Source of the DNA: Enoplosus armatus
Lineage: Eukaryota > Chordata > Actinopteri > Centrarchiformes > Enoplosidae
Direction: 5' to 3'
Assembly (NCBI RefSeq): GCF_043641665.1
Contig: NC_092196.1
Span: 14,939,692 to 15,003,691, forward strand
DNA: 64,000 nucleotides
Made by a program: the position numbers and the translations under genes
Part shown: one piece after another, positions 34,401 through 47,850 of the stretch
Layout of the letters: each line of letters starts with the position of its first letter
Numbering within the stretch: position 1 is the stretch's first letter
Notes under the pieces: generated by a model
What the model was told of the DNA's origin: nothing
What the model saw: only the letters and a program-made list of their open reading frames with translations
The model's database searches: none

Positions 34401-37400
34401 TATCTATGATAACGTGTTTCTGTCTTTGCACAGTCACACTGTACAGAAGTAGCCAGACTCAGCCATCAAAATTTCATGAGGTTTCAGGTTGGAACATAAG
34501 CAGAATAACACAAGATAACTGTTGTTTTAAAATGGGTTGATGAGGGTCCACTGAATTGAAAGGCATCAGAAAACATTTCAAAAAGTGCTGAGAGAGTGAT
34601 GTGTACACAGCTACTGTATAAAGAATAGAATGGGGAAATGTTTTAAAAAGGAGGTACAAGCCCTCGCTGTGAAAAAACATGTACCACATTAACCAGCGAT
34701 TAACTCAGCACTGTAAAGCAGGGGCAGACTATGCTGCTAAAAATAGCTGATCGTATAGCCAGAACAAGCAGCTGGATGAGGAGGGAAAAATTATCTTTTC
34801 CGTTTCTGTTTAGGTCTGAGGTATAACGGGATCCCCACAATCTGGACATCATGTAAGAAAACAAAATGTTACAACTTCAGCGAAAGGCTGGCAACTCCTT
34901 CACACTTCCCCTCTAACATTCCCTGATTTCAACAACCATAACTTTCCCATAAGTCTAATTAACCCTCGAGTGGCTGTTACTCAGAGCAGTTGCACACAAC
35001 ATGAGCCCTCCCCTCTGTCCTCCTGGTTGGACCCCGCCAGCAAAGTGCTTGGCAGGGGGTCGGTTAGGGGTCAACCACAGACAGAAATAACCTCTTGTTT
35101 GCTCACTGGCATGCTGCAACTCGTGGTGTTGTTCTGGGAGCCACACGGGGACTCTGTGTTTTTGTCTAGTATCATAGTGGATCCTGAAACCCAATGACAG
35201 TGATACTTTCTGATCTGTGGGTGGCAGCTTCAAGAAAACAGAAAACAATTACTTTAACAATTGTGTTTTAGGTTGCAAAAGAGTTTAATTGAGTCAGTAT
35301 TTTAAGTAGCTTAAATATATTTTTGCATTGGAGTAGTATAGGACTGCTTAGTGGGCTGCTAAACTATATTATATTCAATGTAACGCAATCACAAACCTGC
35401 AGCTCTGCTGACTCAAGGGGAAAGCGTCTTACTTTATGTCAGCTATAGTCTTCACATTGCATTAGATGTATATGCTTTTAATTCCAATGACATTAGCAGA
35501 AACCTAGTTTTAGGCATAGACACAGACTGATGTGATGATGTCATCAGAAAAACAGTTTTGGAGTTCATGAAGTGTAAAGAAAGTCATTAATCCAAATTAC
35601 TGTAAATGCACTGGACTTACACAGAGGCGAGGTGCCAACATTTGGCACCACATAACTTTTCCATGCCTGAGTGGAAAGTGAAAACCTCCTCGCTTATTCA
35701 GTTTGGGATATTAGGGCTCAATTTTGTTGTGCAACTAAACAGTCTGGAGACGTGGGTCAATCTTAATTTCAGGAACTATTATCCAGTATGTAGATGCCTT
35801 CTACTCTTTCCTAAATCTTAATTTCAAACACTTTCTTCCTGAACTCTCCAACAATATAGTCTCCCTCAACACAGCTTAGTGGTATGCATGCCATTTTTGT
35901 GTCTCCAGAAAAAGATCAGGAATAGCATTTGCTCATTGGAATAACAGGTAACAATAACATTGTAACCATGGCCTCAGCCTCGGGAGAGACGGACAGTCAG
36001 AACACAGTCCAGACCACAAGGGAAGCATTAACTGCTCTATGAATACCAGGAAAATAAAGTGTGCAGTGTTGTTTTCTAATGAACAATGTATAATACAGCC
36101 TATACACTAAAGGCAGCACAAGATAAAATAAAAGTCCCATTGATCATCACACAAATGTACCTCATCCCAGCAGAAATGTGGCATAAAAATGTGACATAAT
36201 ATCCTATTGATGCGTATCAGAATCAAATATGATGCTTTTAACTGAACTGCATTTCAATGCAAAACTGTAAACTAAAGGCTACCTAAGACCTCTCCCTTTT
36301 TCTGTCTGTTAGATATGCTCCCTCTATTCATCTACTGTCATCTCCCTGGAACTGATTTACTTCCTGACTCAACTATGGGAAACAGTGAAGTTACCCTGAT
36401 TATAGACATTTCCTTCCTCCACCATTCACAGCAATGCCTGGAATGGCTGCAGTATTTACTCAGGCCTGAAGCTGTAAACTGCAGATCCCACACCCACATG
36501 GCATATGCATCATGGGCTACAAAGGCCAAGGGTTCCTGGGAGAGTAGTTCTTCTTAACCCAGACAGAAAAGAATGATATTCGTTAGAAAGAGACATGATG
36601 CTATTAGATAATCTGATCAAGTTGGTTGGTATTTCAAAACCTGAATCCATGAGTGCAGCTGTAGGACCCCTGACAAGACCCAGGACTGGATTTACTGTAC
36701 AAAACTATACAGGAGCACATTGCCTCTCTGAGCTTCCCCCTCTGGCTTTGGGCCCCCTGAAACTCCCCCACATTTCCCCCAACTAATGACAAGGATTTTC
36801 ATGCCCACTTCTTGTGGTTTCCAACTTGAAAAACAAGGTGTTTTAAAAAGCCTCCGTGAGTCCTGCAAGTTTAAACACCATTCCACCACTCTTGATGTTG
36901 AACTAACCCTGGATTATAACATCAACAAAAAATATAATTTATGCTCTTTAAGTTTGTGCTGCACTTAACAGGCAAAATAAAACACCTGACAAAAGGCAGG
37001 ACATATTTTTTATGTTTGTACATTTTAAATTGTCACAAAAATCAAGCAAATTCACCTGCTGCAGGAACATGGAACAGCTTGTACTGCTGGACATAATTAG
37101 ATTAAAACAGAACTGGACCTTTGCACACTATCATTGAAAGAGTCCAGCACTACAAGCTGTTCCACATTCCTTGTGAGAGTCTCACCAGAGGGGGGCACTA
37201 AGAGCTCATGTTTGTTATTTGTGAAGCAATCTAACATGGTAAGGTTTCTATTACACACAGGTATATCAAGAAGGCCTATTTGTAATTGACTAATGCATAT
37301 TGTCCACCCTCTCACAGTGAGTGGTTCTTATAGGAGGGGCAGGACTTTTCCTTACAGCCATCATCTGAGGATTTTTTGGTAATCTCATTTGTGTGGTGAT

Positions 37401-37546
37401 GAAATTAAGCTACAACAGATTTTCATATTAGAGATTTATTTACAGCCTTGCAAATAAAGTTAAGGCTCCTTAAATCTTATTTTATTGAATTTACATTAAG
37501 TGAACACAACAATCTATAAAGCCACAATAATAACTTGGAATACACT
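31435..37546. other. gene desert segment, nothing recognised
   Basis: About 6 kb of AT-rich intergenic DNA between mrtfb and shisa9. Scattered short reading frames show no family resemblance or splice logic. No tRNA or rRNA is seen. Confidence 0.5.
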
Positions 37547-37756
37547 GGGCAGTCCTGTGGTGCAGTGGTTAACACTGTTGCCTCACAGCAAGAGGGTTTG
37601 AACCTTTTTGCATGTAACCGGGTGTTCTGGTTTCCAAAGACATAAGGTTTGGTTAGGTTAAATTCTAAATTGTGTGAATGGTTTGAATGGTTATCTGTAC
37701 GCCCTGTAATAAGCAGATGGATGAGCGGGTATAGCTAATGGATGGATGATGGATTG
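37547..37756 (+). mobile_element. tRNA-derived SINE-like element (degraded)
   Basis: It contains gggcagtcctgtggtgcagtggttaacactgttgcctcacagcaagagggtttgaacc, which has an A-box-like GTGGTTAACACTG and a decayed B box (gggtttgaacc). Then come remnants of the usual downstream sequence (gtgttctggtttccaaagaca, taaattgtgtgaatggtttgaatggttatctgt) and a terminal (atgg)n run near 37738-37750. The layout matches a very common fish interspersed repeat with substantial internal deletions. Confidence 0.65.
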
Positions 37757-39078
37757 CACTGCCATCTAGTGTAAAAGAAGAATTATAGGCGCCTTCATCC
37801 ATTTTCCAGTATAATGTAATCCTATAGGTATAATCCCAAACAGTGACAGGCAAAGGAGTGAGGAAGTAGCCATCATCTCGTCCCTGTTTTGACATTATCG
37901 TCCCTCTCAGAGACACATAATGACAGCATATGGTGACATTGTTTATGCAGAATTTTGTGAGGAAACTGAAACCAAAAGCAGCTGCAGCCCATTAGCTCCT
38001 CTACTACTGTATACCTATAAACTATAACCACAAGAGCCATTTTTAATTTTGCTATTTAAATTAGCATGATAAGCAATCATGTATTATAACCTGCTGTGGA
38101 GAAAACAATCAGATAAACGCCGAGATGGAGGCATCGATTACCAGCTGTGTTGTTTCTGTCTACTTAGCATCTCGGCCAAATTGCATTTCAAACTTCTACA
38201 CAAGTATCATCGTTCAAACTGGCATCTCTAGCCAACATGGGTTACTTGACAGTCCCACACCAAGGAAACATCTAGGAAACAACCAATTAAGATTCAGGCA
38301 ATGGACTAGGGGTAAAATATTTTGCAACACCAAATAAGTATGCTTATAACACCTTGCTGTTTCACAGAGAATTTCTCTGAAGAGTATTAACAGATTAAAT
38401 CAGCAGACTGGGAGGTTGAGTATATACCTGGAGGATTGATAATGTGTCAATGAATCTGTTGTGGAGTTATCTTTTAATACAGTCAAATTTGGCTCAGATC
38501 CGATCTTCCTCAAGTAAACCTCAAGTAATTACTCACAAAAACAAACCATATACCTGTACCCTAAAAGCTTCTTTGCTAGCTTTATTGGACAAATGAGCAT
38601 ATAAAGAATAAATTAATGATGAAACATTTACCTCCTTATCCTTTTAAAGTAGGGTCCATAAACTAGCCTGGATTGAATCATAGACACAGGGGGGCAGTGA
38701 TGTCCTTGTGAGATGCAGCTTTTCAGTGGTCTCCTTTGAATCTGGGAGGTTAAAATGATATCTGAAGTGTTGCTTCAGTGCCACGCAGTGATAATTCTAA
38801 AATCTTTTCAGTCCATATGCCCTTCATCAGCTCTGTCCAAATATAGAGCTATGTATGAAGCTACAAGAGTGTGATAATATTAGTCAGTGATTCTCTCCCT
38901 TGGAGGCGAATCGTTGGAGTGAATCCATCCTGATTCTGCAGGACGTTATCTGTTCTGAAATGTCCAACTATATCAAAATAATGGCTGCTGAGGTACCCAT
39001 GATCAGGATAACTGCATTTTAAATTTCCATTCACATTTATTTCACTAATTTCAATATATCATCTTTATGAAGTGTGAA
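37757..39078. other. intergenic, nothing recognised
   Basis: AT-rich DNA with no exon or repeat I can support. Confidence 0.45.
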
Positions 39079-39121
39079 GGGGAAGGATAAAAAAGTTTTA
39101 CTGAACTTTTTATCCTTCCCC
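39079..39121. repeat. near-perfect small-loop hairpin
   Basis: GGGGAAGGATAAAAAAGTT (39079-39097) pairs with AACTTTTTATCCTTCCCC (39104-39121) across a 6-nt loop, with a single-base bulge in the A/T run. It lies in the mrtfb-shisa9 intergenic interval. Confidence 0.85.
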
Positions 39122-42100
39122 CTGTATTTAAGTATTTTATAAACTGGGGGTTCATCTCAGCATGCTATGCTGCTGTGGTGCAAACTGCAGGAAAAATAGT
39201 GCTTAGAGTTGATGTGTATGTGCCATATCATTTTATTGCACAGTTATGATGTTTTTTATTTAAAAGAGGCCACTTCTTCTTCAAGAATTTGGCAGCCAAC
39301 TGGAAAATGATGACAATAATGGCAAAATTAAAAACACACAAATAACTTTTCAGATGACTAAAAATATTGAATAGAATTAGTAAAATTGGTGCAAATGTGC
39401 AAAAATTTGGGAAATCTGGAAATGGGCATGGTATTTTATAATTTGACACATTGTGGCACAATTGGGTGTAGATCCACATAAAACGCTAAACCTGTTCCTT
39501 GATCAGTGGCCCAAACTTTCATGAAATTTCACTGAAATCTGTCAAGTTGCTTTAGAGTGAATGAAGATGCAAATACAATGAACTGAAAACACAACATAGT
39601 TGGAGGAGAGAATCTGGAGTTCTGAGGAGACAAACACTATGATCATTTGAAATCAACTCTTTACTTGCAGCAAACAGCAGGCAACAACAAATGTTATCAT
39701 CAAACAGTTTCTTGTGAATCTTCTGTTGCTTTGTCCAAAGTTATGCCCTCACCCTTTTCTCTTAACAGACCAATTTCCTTTATCTTGATCAGTCTCCACA
39801 TGCTTTTTTAATCTGAGACTAATTTTAGGAGTATTCTAAAGAAATGCATAAAAACACAACTGCATGTTGTATTTCAGCCGTTTTCCAAGCACCCAAGTAT
39901 GACTGCAGTGCGACTAATATTGTAATATCCCTTTCTATTGCTAAACCCCTTTTATTACATCTCAGTTAGGATAGGAGGCATATTGTGCATTTAGTTCAGT
40001 AATTCCAACCAATAGGCAGCCAATGGTCATGTGGTTTTCTAAAAGCAATTCACGCTGAACTCTTAATTGAATGAGTAACTCGATTACTCATGAGTCATTT
40101 CATTTTCAAACAGTATGCTGCTCTCTCAGTGTGGCTGCAGTTAAGTCCTCAGAGTCTGCAGCAGTGATTAAGGCCTATACAAATAAACCAGCCTTCACTT
40201 GACTCTCGCTGAATGTAAATGTCAGAACAATTTGAGAGACACTGTCATTTGGCAAAAACTTCACCAGAGCCACCGAGGTTTCTGAGCGCTATCATCCGGA
40301 GAAGCATGACATTTGTTTTAAATAGATAAGAGTTGAAGGGCTGATATGAAATCCCCTTGGGATACAGTAGCTGAAAAGCTTATTAGCCTTTTCCTTTTTT
40401 CCATCTATAGCATTTAGTTTATGGTTGTTCATTAGAGTTTCCACAATAACCCAACTTTGACACAAAAGACTCTCACATTGTAATCAAACTGCTATTTGTT
40501 TAAGTGGTATTTGGCAGATTGCAAGAGGATATGCATATACAATGGGTATGTATATTAAAATCAATACAAACAGCTGTAATCAAAAGTAGGACTACGACTA
40601 ACCATTATCTTCATTATCGACTAACTAAAATATATTCAACCTCTCAATTCAGGAGCTAGTGAACCAGGGAATTTAAATGATTAAATCAATTATTAAAATA
40701 GTTTATGGTTATTTTCTGTCAATTAACAAATCAATAAATCAAGTAATTGTTTAAACCCCAATTAAAAACATGTCAAATGACAGTATGCTACACAGTTTTG
40801 TCCAGTAAAGTGGACTGTTGCCCATATTATTCTGCAAATTCTGAAATAAGGTTTCACTTTGTTCCCTTTTAGACATGTCTACCTGTTTCCAAATGATTGC
40901 ACATAATACTGGAAGCTGCCCTGGAAAGCAGCACTATCAATGAAGTTTAGTTTAGTTCTGTTCTGTTCAAAGCAAACAGTCGGTTAAGTTTATCAGGTCA
41001 TACATGGTCAAAAAAGTTACTTTATGCCACATATAGAAACATACTTAAAGGAATACAATTTTATTGTGAATTTGTAATTCATGTATTCATATTTCAGTGA
41101 CTGTATGTTGTTGTATTACTGGCATTTATACCCACTGATTGCATCGACTCCTCAAAGACTGACACTTGATTACCAGTAGTTTCTCAAATTTGCATGTGTT
41201 GCTTGAGTGTGATAGCAAATAAACATGTGAAGCTGTCAGAAAATAAGTTCCATAAAAACAAGATTTATAACTGTGATGCCCACAGTTGTCAGTTCAAATT
41301 CAACTCCACCAAACGACTTAAGCAATAAAGCTGTGAAAATATTTGGCAGTAGGAACAGCGTGGAGAGATGCACGACTTGGGGAAAGTAAATTTGCAGAGA
41401 GAAAGAAAACAGCGGTAATAAATGTCCATCCTAGCTGCGATGAAATACAGCTCTGACAGGAGCGCAGGCGTATAAAAGGACAATTTGTTGTAAATGGAAA
41501 AGTCTTCTGACCCTGAAACAAATTGGGCAGCTTGATCATGTTGTCAAAATAGTGTCACAAATCCAGCTTTAACACATAGTGGCAGCATCACCAGCTCATT
41601 AAAACAAGCTAACGCAAACTCAACATGACAAAGTATATTTATGATGTGCTTTAACAAATCTGCAAAATTAGTGACACTTTTTACAAGATATAAGATAAAA
41701 ACACTGCTGACAAGTCAAAATATAAAAGTCTATTGTAAATTCAGTTAAAGCACATATCAGCTCATTGTGTGTTAATGTGACTGAATGTTTTCACATAGTA
41801 TTTGCAGATGAGGATAGGCTGGGCAGACCTGAGACTTTCCCTCAAAGGTCAAATTTAGCCCCAATTTGATTTGAGTAACCCAGCCAAGTGTCTGTGTGTG
41901 TGTGTGCACTCTCCTGCCAAATTTTCCCAGAGTGCATGTTAGGGAGATCAGCTTTGCTCCAGTAATGTGTGGGCTGAAAATAGGCCTGATCGAAGAATAG
42001 TGTTTCATATTACATTGCACAGGAGACCCATGCAGCTAAAGCTCTTACTGATGTCCCCTTCACTTTTCTAGACTGAGGTCTCCACTCCTGAACAGCACAC

Positions 42101-43170
42101 AGTAGACTCTTATAGGACACCAGTCAAGGTCACATTATCACCACAGTAAACTGGTAGAAACCGAGGACAGTGAAATGTGCACATATTAAATATTCTGTCA
42201 AAGGGAGCCTCAATTTACAGATTATTTTAATATTGTTAGTGTTACTGTTATAGTTTTTCTGCTGGCCTTAAATAGTAATGAATTATTAATTAGGTCACTA
42301 TAGAATTATAACATGTTCCTCTTATTTATCTATTTAGTTCTTAAAGCCTTTACTTTTTGGACAATAAATTTTCACATAAAAGTTACATATTAGTTTATTA
42401 TGACATTGTGAGTCATAAACATCTTGGTCCCTTGAGCAACACGGTGTCTGATTTTTGAGGCAACACTGTTTTCTACTCTTATTAAAATGTTTTAAGTATG
42501 ACTTTGGCGCTTGTGCTTTGAATGCCGCCGCTAAAAATAATCAAAGAAGCCACAAGCCCTGTAAACATAGTAATGTGCATTTTCTGGGCTGGCTCACCTG
42601 GGAGCAGACTGGACGGACATTCAAACATTATTGCTACAGTTGAGTCACAATTCTCTGGGATATGTGCCAAGGCTGGCAGCCCAATTCTGGATATCTCTGC
42701 TGTGGCAGGTCCACAGTTTTTCCCCCTCCAAGCAGTTAATGTTCCCTGCACCAAAAGCATTAAGTCCCCCCAACAGACCCACATATCTGGGTCTTTCACA
42801 CATAATGCATCGCCTGCAGCAATTGAAAGGCAAGGTGAACAGTCAATGACATCTGAAAATAACCACCTGCAGCTGTGATTCTTGAAATGGAAGAAAACTT
42901 CTCTACAGTAAAGCTACGAGTATACATCTTTTTGTTCTACTGAACTTTCAAATAAGAGGCAGTGGGGCCTCCTGGGTCAGTGTAACTTTTATGTCATGGG
43001 AAGCCAGTCATCCTCTGTCTCCCTGTAATTTACTGTCTAATACAGTGGTAAAATACCCCCCAAAAATGTCTTAACAACAAGATAGCAGTCCAATCCTGGA
43101 ATTTGAATATCTTAAAGAAAAAAAAAGACACTCATTGGTTGACTGTACATTTCAAAGCATTACAGTTTTA
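39122..43170. other. intergenic, no gene recognised
   Basis: No exon is supportable. A less AT-rich, complex stretch at about 42500-42880 stands out from the surrounding DNA and includes a 118-codon open frame on plus with no family resemblance. It may be conserved non-coding sequence rather than a gene. Confidence 0.45.
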
Positions 43171-43480
43171 CATTTTGGGAAATATAATTATTCACTTTCT
43201 ATTTAAGAGCTAATTCCACTCTCATATCTGTACATAAATTATGAAACTACAGTAGCAGCAGCCGCCATCGGTTAGCTTAGCTTAGCATAAAGACAGGAAA
43301 CAGGGGAAATTGCAAGCATGGCTCCGTCAAAATCTGCAAACACCTCTAAAGCTCATTAATGACATCACATCTTGATTTTTTAATCCGTGCAAACAATTTG
43401 CTGTTTTACAGGTGGTTATGTGCCGGACTATTTCTTGGCCACAACCAGTAACAAGAAAGACTCCCTGTAAAACAGCAAAT
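43171..43480 (+). mobile_element. interspersed teleost repeat, copy A
   Basis: It runs from cattttgggaaatataattattcactttct through ccactctcatatctgtac, ggttagcttagcttagcataaagacaggaaacaggg, cacctctaaagctcatta and aatccgtgcaaac to tgtgccggactatttcttggcc. The order of words matches the copy at 47545-47850 and a repeat I recognise from percomorph genomes. No coding capacity. A 16-bp perfect inverted repeat (43396-43411 with 43465-43480) sits in its 3' part. Confidence 0.7.
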
Positions 43481-46400
43481 CATTGTTTGGTTGTTGTGCG
43501 GATAAGAAATCATGGTATTACATATCATATATTATATATCTTATATCATATCTGTCTATCGCCAAGTATGATGATGGAATTAAGGAGAGCATGAGAAAAC
43601 AACGAAGAGTGAAATCTCTACTGCTAGACAGACTGAAGCAGCCAGACAAGCATTTACTCCCAGTGGTCAGGAGGCTCATTATCCCCTGTGAAGCTCACAT
43701 AGTTAGAGGAGAAGTGAACTCTCATCCCGCTATAATGAGCCTGGCATTCCACTAGAGACTTTGGCATGAAGCTGTCCAACTTGGAGCGAGGCAGCCACCC
43801 TGTTGCTCCGCAGCTGACTGAGGGAAATGAACGAAACCTCTTATGGCGTCCTGAAGGGGCTGTTAGTTATCTACTGCCAGGCGTCACTGCTTCCACTGTT
43901 CTCTGTGGAGCAGGATGACCTGACTTTGACATGTACTTTTCTTTTAGGGTTTTCTCTGACTTAGTCAAATGCTGGGTAGCTGCTCAATCTTGCAGTCTGT
44001 AAGAAGAAAAAGAGGAAACTAATAGAGTTGTTCTTTTTGTTTATAATCCATCTTACTCCCCAGGTATTTGGAATTTGAACAGACCTTTGTTAAAAGGATC
44101 TTTAGACCACAACAGGTCTGATTCCCACAATCATGGCATCAGCCTTATTTGTTTTTTGTATATTGTATTATTAGTTTAATTTCTCTCTTTTTTTTGGAGG
44201 AAGGGAAGTATCCTCATTTTTTATGCTTTATTGGTTTAGTTACAGTATGTATTTTTATCATTTAGATTGGAGCTCTTCATATATTGTTTGTGTAAATTAA
44301 AGATTTACTTTTTGCACTTAACTATAACAGTACAAGTAGCGCTAACCTTACGGGCCAGAGTCATTTGTGGTTATAGCTCTGTTTTCCCAGATTCTAATTA
44401 TACAGAATTTAATTCTTATTTACACATAAAAGCCACTATAAGACATTCACAATTAATACACTGTATATTGTATATTTAAAGGTTATAGTTATGTTCAAAG
44501 GTTAAAAAGAGAAATTGGACATGATGATTGATACATGATCAACAAGTATTTTCTGTTCACCTCTTGCTAATATGCTCCACTGTTATTTTTAGTGAGATTC
44601 AGCAATTTTCTTAGAGGTCTGGTTCAGAAAAGTGATGTATTTTCTGAGAGAGACTTGACCACAACAATAGATATACAGTGACTTACAGACAAAACAACAA
44701 ATAAATGCATTTCATTGCAGAAAGAATAAAGAGAAGAGACGAGACATGTTTCTAAAATAGCCATCTTTACAAAAATAACAAAAATGTCCAAAAGTTTTCT
44801 CCTCACATTCTTTTTAACAACAGCTTTAAACTCAGAAAGAGTTTGAAGTCTTTCCGGTGGCTATTTCCAGCTACAGAAGAGTCAGATATTATGAAGTCTT
44901 TCTTAGTCGTTGTCAGAATAATAAGCAGACCTACAGGTATGTCAGTGACCCAACACTTCAGCAAAGTTCAACTGTTTCTGGATTGAATGTTTTTTCTTGT
45001 TAAACAGAGCAGCCTCTCTGTGGGGCTGTGAGCACTGAGAGTGACCAAGAGATTTTGGTGTGTGTGACACTGAAATTTCAAAATAGCTGAAGAGAAAAAT
45101 ATACAAACCAATTACAGCATCTAAAACATCATGAGAGTTGAACACTAAGCTGCTTATGACAACATGCGTTAAATGCTTCAGAACTAAGTTTGTGCTACTC
45201 CTGCGATATGAGTAAGTTTTCAAAAGTTCGTCTTTCTCATGACAAGAATGTGTATCATCTAAACACAAAAGGTCACTTCATCTAAAACCCTCCCAGCTGG
45301 GCGCTTAACTAATCAGATTTTGTTCTGCTTCTTTCTGCTTTGAGAAGACTTTTCTAAAAGACGCTCAATTTTACACGCTCAGTTTCAAAGGTTTGTCTCA
45401 AGCACAGAAAGCCATCAGTGATAAATCTGAAAAATGCTCTGGACCATTGTGAGCTGCCAGTCCATCTGATGATTGGTTCGGACTACACAAAAACCAAATT
45501 ATGCATTTTTATCAGCCACATAGCTTGAACTCAATTTCCGGAAGACATGTTGGAAACACAAAAAGAAATAAGCGATTTGGGAAATAGGCCACTTTGACAG
45601 CAGTGACTTCAGTGAAGACGAACCAAGCTCAGAAATATTATTCTGTCGGCAAATGCACATTTAACAGCTTGAGCAAAATTAAAATTTAACAACAACACAT
45701 CTCAAGGCAATGATAATCTCCAAAATGCCAGTTTCCAATTGTGTAGTGACCTTGAAGCTCATACTACTGTCTCACTTCAGCATCTTTTTTATCTGTAGGA
45801 AATCTCAAAGTAATTTCCTGCAGCTGTAGTATCAGGTCATGAAATACTTTGCACAGTACAGTGTGCTATCAGGTCTTTCTCACTCATGGTCATCCTGGCT
45901 ATTTTTTCTGTTACCATGACAACATTTCTCTGCACTCCTCTGCCTCTTGATTGTGTGGAAAATGAACAAGAAAACAAAGGGAAAAATGTCAGACGCTGAG
46001 AAGCAGTGATTGAACACAGACGAACAGTCACTGACTGGCCTACTTAGACTACAAATTACTTAAAGGCTCAGCTTGATGTGTTTGAGATGTTGCATATCTC
46101 ACCAATTTTAGTCTCTGTGCTCTCAGCTATCTATAGTCATGGAAAAGTGTGTCGCTCCATCTTACAGGCCAATCCTTCACTGCCATCCTACATTAATAAA
46201 GCCAGTCACATGGTTCACAGATCTGGTTTTAAAGGGTGATTTGGAGGTACCACAAACCCTTCATATCTCATATAGTGCCGTACTGTCAGAGTTTAGACTG
46301 AAAAGTTGGGTGTTATTTTTTCCATGATCCCTTAGTACCTACAGTACCTCGGAAAAAAGTCTAATAAACTCAAGCACACAGGCCATTCACCAAGGCTTAC

Positions 46401-47029
46401 TCTGAAAAGCCCAATGGGAGCTTTTTGACCCAGTATGACAGTCAGAACATGTTGGGTTCTAGAGGAGGGAGTAAAAGTTGAGTATGCAGGCCTGGGCCTA
46501 TATTTTATTTAAGCGTCTCAGTGTCTTTCCACAAATTACACTGAAAGTTAAACTAGGACGAAAAACACAACTCAATTCAGAGACACAATGTGCATGCATG
46601 TTTCTCTAGCGTTTTCAAAAGCATTAACTATCCTAGCCAGTGGCTCTGTGTAGTGTTTTGTGTGATAGCCTCATGGGGATAAATACTAGTAATATTACCC
46701 AATATAAACTGAAGAAGGTGTTTAAGATCAGTGGCTAAATGTCTAAAAGTTTTGTCCAGTAATCTTTCTCCAGAAATCATAGCCTCTTTTGGCTTTGCTG
46801 CACTGATACATAAATCAGTGTGTTTTATAGCAGTAAATTAACTCTGAAGCCTGTATCCGTTTTAATCAAATTACAATTAATTTTGATCAATTCAGTATCG
46901 AGCGCCACACTTTTAAAGATTTATGGGATAGTTTCTGTCCAAGTGACAGAAGGGCACTAAGGGACAGTGGAAAAAGTGACACACAACTTTTCTGTCTAAA
47001 CTCTGACAGTACGTCACTGTATGAGATAT
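43481..47029. other. intergenic, nothing recognised
   Basis: AT-rich DNA including a short tatatc/atatta-rich run near 43517-43551. No exon, RNA gene or clear repeat. Confidence 0.45.
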
Positions 47030-47410
47030 CCAGGTTTGTGGTACCCCCAAATCATCCTTTAAAACCAGACCTGACTTTCCTTGCTTGCTTCAGTGATATA
47101 GAATGTTGGATGTCCCAAAACCTTTTAAAACTTAATGATGATAAATTTGAGGTCATAATCTTTGGTCAAACACATTTCACAAACCTGTTTCACATTAAGC
47201 TTGGTTCACTGGATAAGAATACTAAGCTGGCTGCTGGAAATCTGTTCCTAGATCCCGGCCTGTGACTAAAGGTGACCAGGCCTTTGCTGTTAGAGCCTCC
47301 CGACTCTCTATTGAAATCAGGCTACATCATTAGCATCTTTTAAATCCTCCCTTGAAAGCAGTTTTGAGTACTTTGCTAGATGTTTTTATGACTGTCTGTG
47401 CACAGATTTT
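47030..47410 (+). mobile_element. internally deleted LINE fragment
   Basis: The frame at 47038-47265 reads CFSDIECWMSQNLLKLNDDK then FEVIIFGQ, a clear match to the reverse-transcriptase region of L2/Rex1-like LINEs (..DIxxWMxxNxLxLNxDKTEVIxFG). It soon jumps to a C-terminal piece (TKGDQAFAVRA, then ASFKSSLESSFEYFARCF in another frame), so several hundred bases between these parts are deleted. It has no 5' part and no recognisable tail. Confidence 0.75.
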
Positions 47411-47544
47411 GTCAACATGATAGCGTCACAACCGTGCAAGATGCAGTCACGAAATTTTCACACATTTTAAAAGTCACATATCACTGTTAATAGTTGTTCT
47501 TAATGGATGTTTGCGCAAAATGCTGTGTTTTTTCTGGTTAAAAC

Positions 47545-47850
47545 ACTTATTCACTCTCTTGTCGAGAGTTAGATGAGAAGATTGATACCACTCTCAACTC
47601 TATATGTTAAATATGAAGCTACCGCCAGCAGCAACTGTTTAGCTTAGCTTAGCACAAACACTGGAAACAGAGGGAAACAGCTAGCCTGGCTCTGCCCGAA
47701 GATAACACAATCTACCTTCCAGCACTTCTAAAGCTCACTAATAACATATTATATACTATATATATTTATATATTATTTGTTTAATCTGTACAACATGTTG
47801 GCTTTATGTGGCAGACTATTTCTGGTCTGGAGTCTCTGCTGGCAGCCTCA
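47545..47850 (+). mobile_element. interspersed teleost repeat, copy B
   Basis: It contains ttattcactctcttgtcgagagttagatgagaagattgataccactctcaac, then tttagcttagcttagcacaaacactggaaacagagggaaacagctagcctggctctg and gcagactatttctggtctggagtctctgctggcagcc. It is in the same orientation and order as copy A at 43171-43480, and is closer to the consensus I remember at its 5' end. Confidence 0.7.

Noticed and set aside
42522..42878. 118-codon plus-strand frame as a novel gene
   Set aside because: No recognisable domain, no splice signals and overlapping frames on both strands; more likely non-coding DNA.
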